Assembly: GCF_001263175.1 (NCBI RefSeq) | Contig: NZ_CP012332.1 | Coordinates: forward strand, 2,477,501-2,541,500 | Direction: 5' to 3' | Origin: Vulgatibacter incomptus | Lineage (GTDB): Bacteria; Myxococcota; Myxococcia; Myxococcales; Vulgatibacteraceae | Length of the DNA: 64,000 nt | In this document: in pieces, positions 63,637-64,000 of the stretch | How the letters are laid out: every line of letters begins with the position of its first letter | Position numbering within the stretch: the first letter of the stretch is position 1 | Notes under the pieces: model-generated | Told to the model about the DNA's origin: nothing | Seen by the model: the letters and a program-made list of their open reading frames with translations, nothing else | Database searches by the model: none | Translations under genes and position numbers: made by a program

Positions 63637-64000
63637 TCAATTCATAGGATCGCCGAGGTTGTCGAACTGGTCCAAGCGATAGCGATAGACCCTATCGACA
63701 ATGCCTACTTTGCCGGGCTCGTCGAAATCCACGTTGAAGTAGATGTAGGTCTCGTCGACCACGACGCTCGACGTTTTGAGGCTACGACCCGCCGGTGTTG
63801 GAAACATGCGGATCTTCCAATCCGAGAGGCGGACGAGGGCGATACCGACGCTACCGTCATCGGCTTTGAGCCGAGTTGCCGCGAAATCCTCCCAGGTCGA
63901 GAGGACCTCAGCCTGGTAGGCGCGATCGAGAGCCGGACTCTGCCTCAGGTCCCCGCCAGTTCGCGAGAGAGTGAAGAACTGGGGGCTTAGGAGCGGCTTC
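63637..64000 (-). CDS. C-terminal part of an unrecognised protein, 5' end outside window
   Basis: A minus-strand frame is open from the right edge to the TGA at 63637-63639, giving 120 residues. It reads as real protein ('SDWKIRMFPTPAG', 'VVVDETYIYFNVDFDEPGK', 'VYRYRLDQFDNLGDPMN'). Its style (short strands, YIYF, YRYRLD) resembles the propeller lipoproteins elsewhere in the window. Family and start cannot be judged. Confidence 0.7.
   Translation of the reverse strand, partial: KPLLSPQFFTLSRTGGDLRQSPALDRAYQAEVLSTWEDFAATRLKADDGSVGIALVRLSDWKIRMFPTPAGRSLKTSSVVVDETYIYFNVDFDEPGKVGIVDRVYRYRLDQFDNLGDPMN

Overview
The window is one contiguous piece of a very GC-rich bacterial chromosome. Its gene content points to the Myxococcota (inference): many Gly-rich or PEGA/propeller-like lipoproteins, an AgmX/GYF-type membrane protein, degenerate two-component proteins, a type IV pilus minor-pilin/PilY1 operon, long Ala/Lys-rich tails on metabolic enzymes, and a possible sigma-54-type promoter. 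A Vulgatibacter/Anaeromyxobacter-like lineage would fit, but no rRNA gene or other decisive marker is present. I found no tRNA, rRNA, CRISPR array or prophage.

Layout. 1-2.5 kb: the 3' part of a large RCC1-repeat surface protein. 2.6-5.3 kb: a lipoprotein gene whose leader is split by a complete IS5-like element (3898-5263, CTAG target duplication). 5.4-6.6 kb: a Maa/LacA-type acetyltransferase and a frameshifted DUF1440-like gene. 6.7-13.3 kb: a minus-strand type IV pilus operon, fimT-pilV-pilW(frameshifted)-pilX-pilY1-TPR lipoprotein. 13.5-24.3 kb: a kynureninase-like enzyme, an orphan 2-oxoacid dehydrogenase E1 pair, a Gly/His-rich lipoprotein, pssA, a GNAT enzyme, a large lipoprotein resembling a catalytically dead CehA/McbA protein, an SCP2 protein and a degenerate histidine kinase. 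24.3-31.7 kb: a TPR protein, mutS2, rnr, a Cys-less rhodanese and a MerR regulator. 31.7-39.0 kb: a compact pyruvate-dehydrogenase/lipoylation operon transcribed lpd-lipA-pdhB-pdhC-pdhA-lipB, in which lipB is fused to a NUDIX domain. 39-45 kb: a propeller lipoprotein behind an RBS-masking hairpin, an aldehyde dehydrogenase, a ThiO-like oxidase and an HD-GYP response regulator. 45-53.8 kb: clpX, an AgmX-like protein, truA, an outer-membrane protein, larE, an APS-kinase-like protein with a histone-H1-like tail, and a trio of E1-like/TusA/degenerate E1-like genes. 53.8-57.1 kb: a NarL-type two-component pair, a beta-barrel protein and a holin-X-like membrane protein. 57.2-60.9 kb: a fatty-acid oxidation operon tetR-acd-etfB-etfA with a perfect FadR-type operator over its own promoter. 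61.2-63.5 kb: a seven-repeat propeller lipoprotein. 63.6-64 kb: the 3' end of another minus-strand gene.

How the parts connect. The pdh/lip operon carries both the dehydrogenase and the machinery that lipoylates its E2. The separate E1 pair at 14.8 kb has no E2 or E3 beside it and presumably borrows them. The acyl-CoA dehydrogenase needs the EtfAB pair encoded behind it, and the TetR protein in front probably senses acyl-CoA. LarE, the APS-kinase-like protein, TusA and the E1-like proteins form a loose sulfur-handling neighbourhood (inference). Two genes, pilW and the DUF1440-like gene, are each broken by one missing base at a run of four G in the coding strand, which makes a systematic sequencing error a serious possibility.
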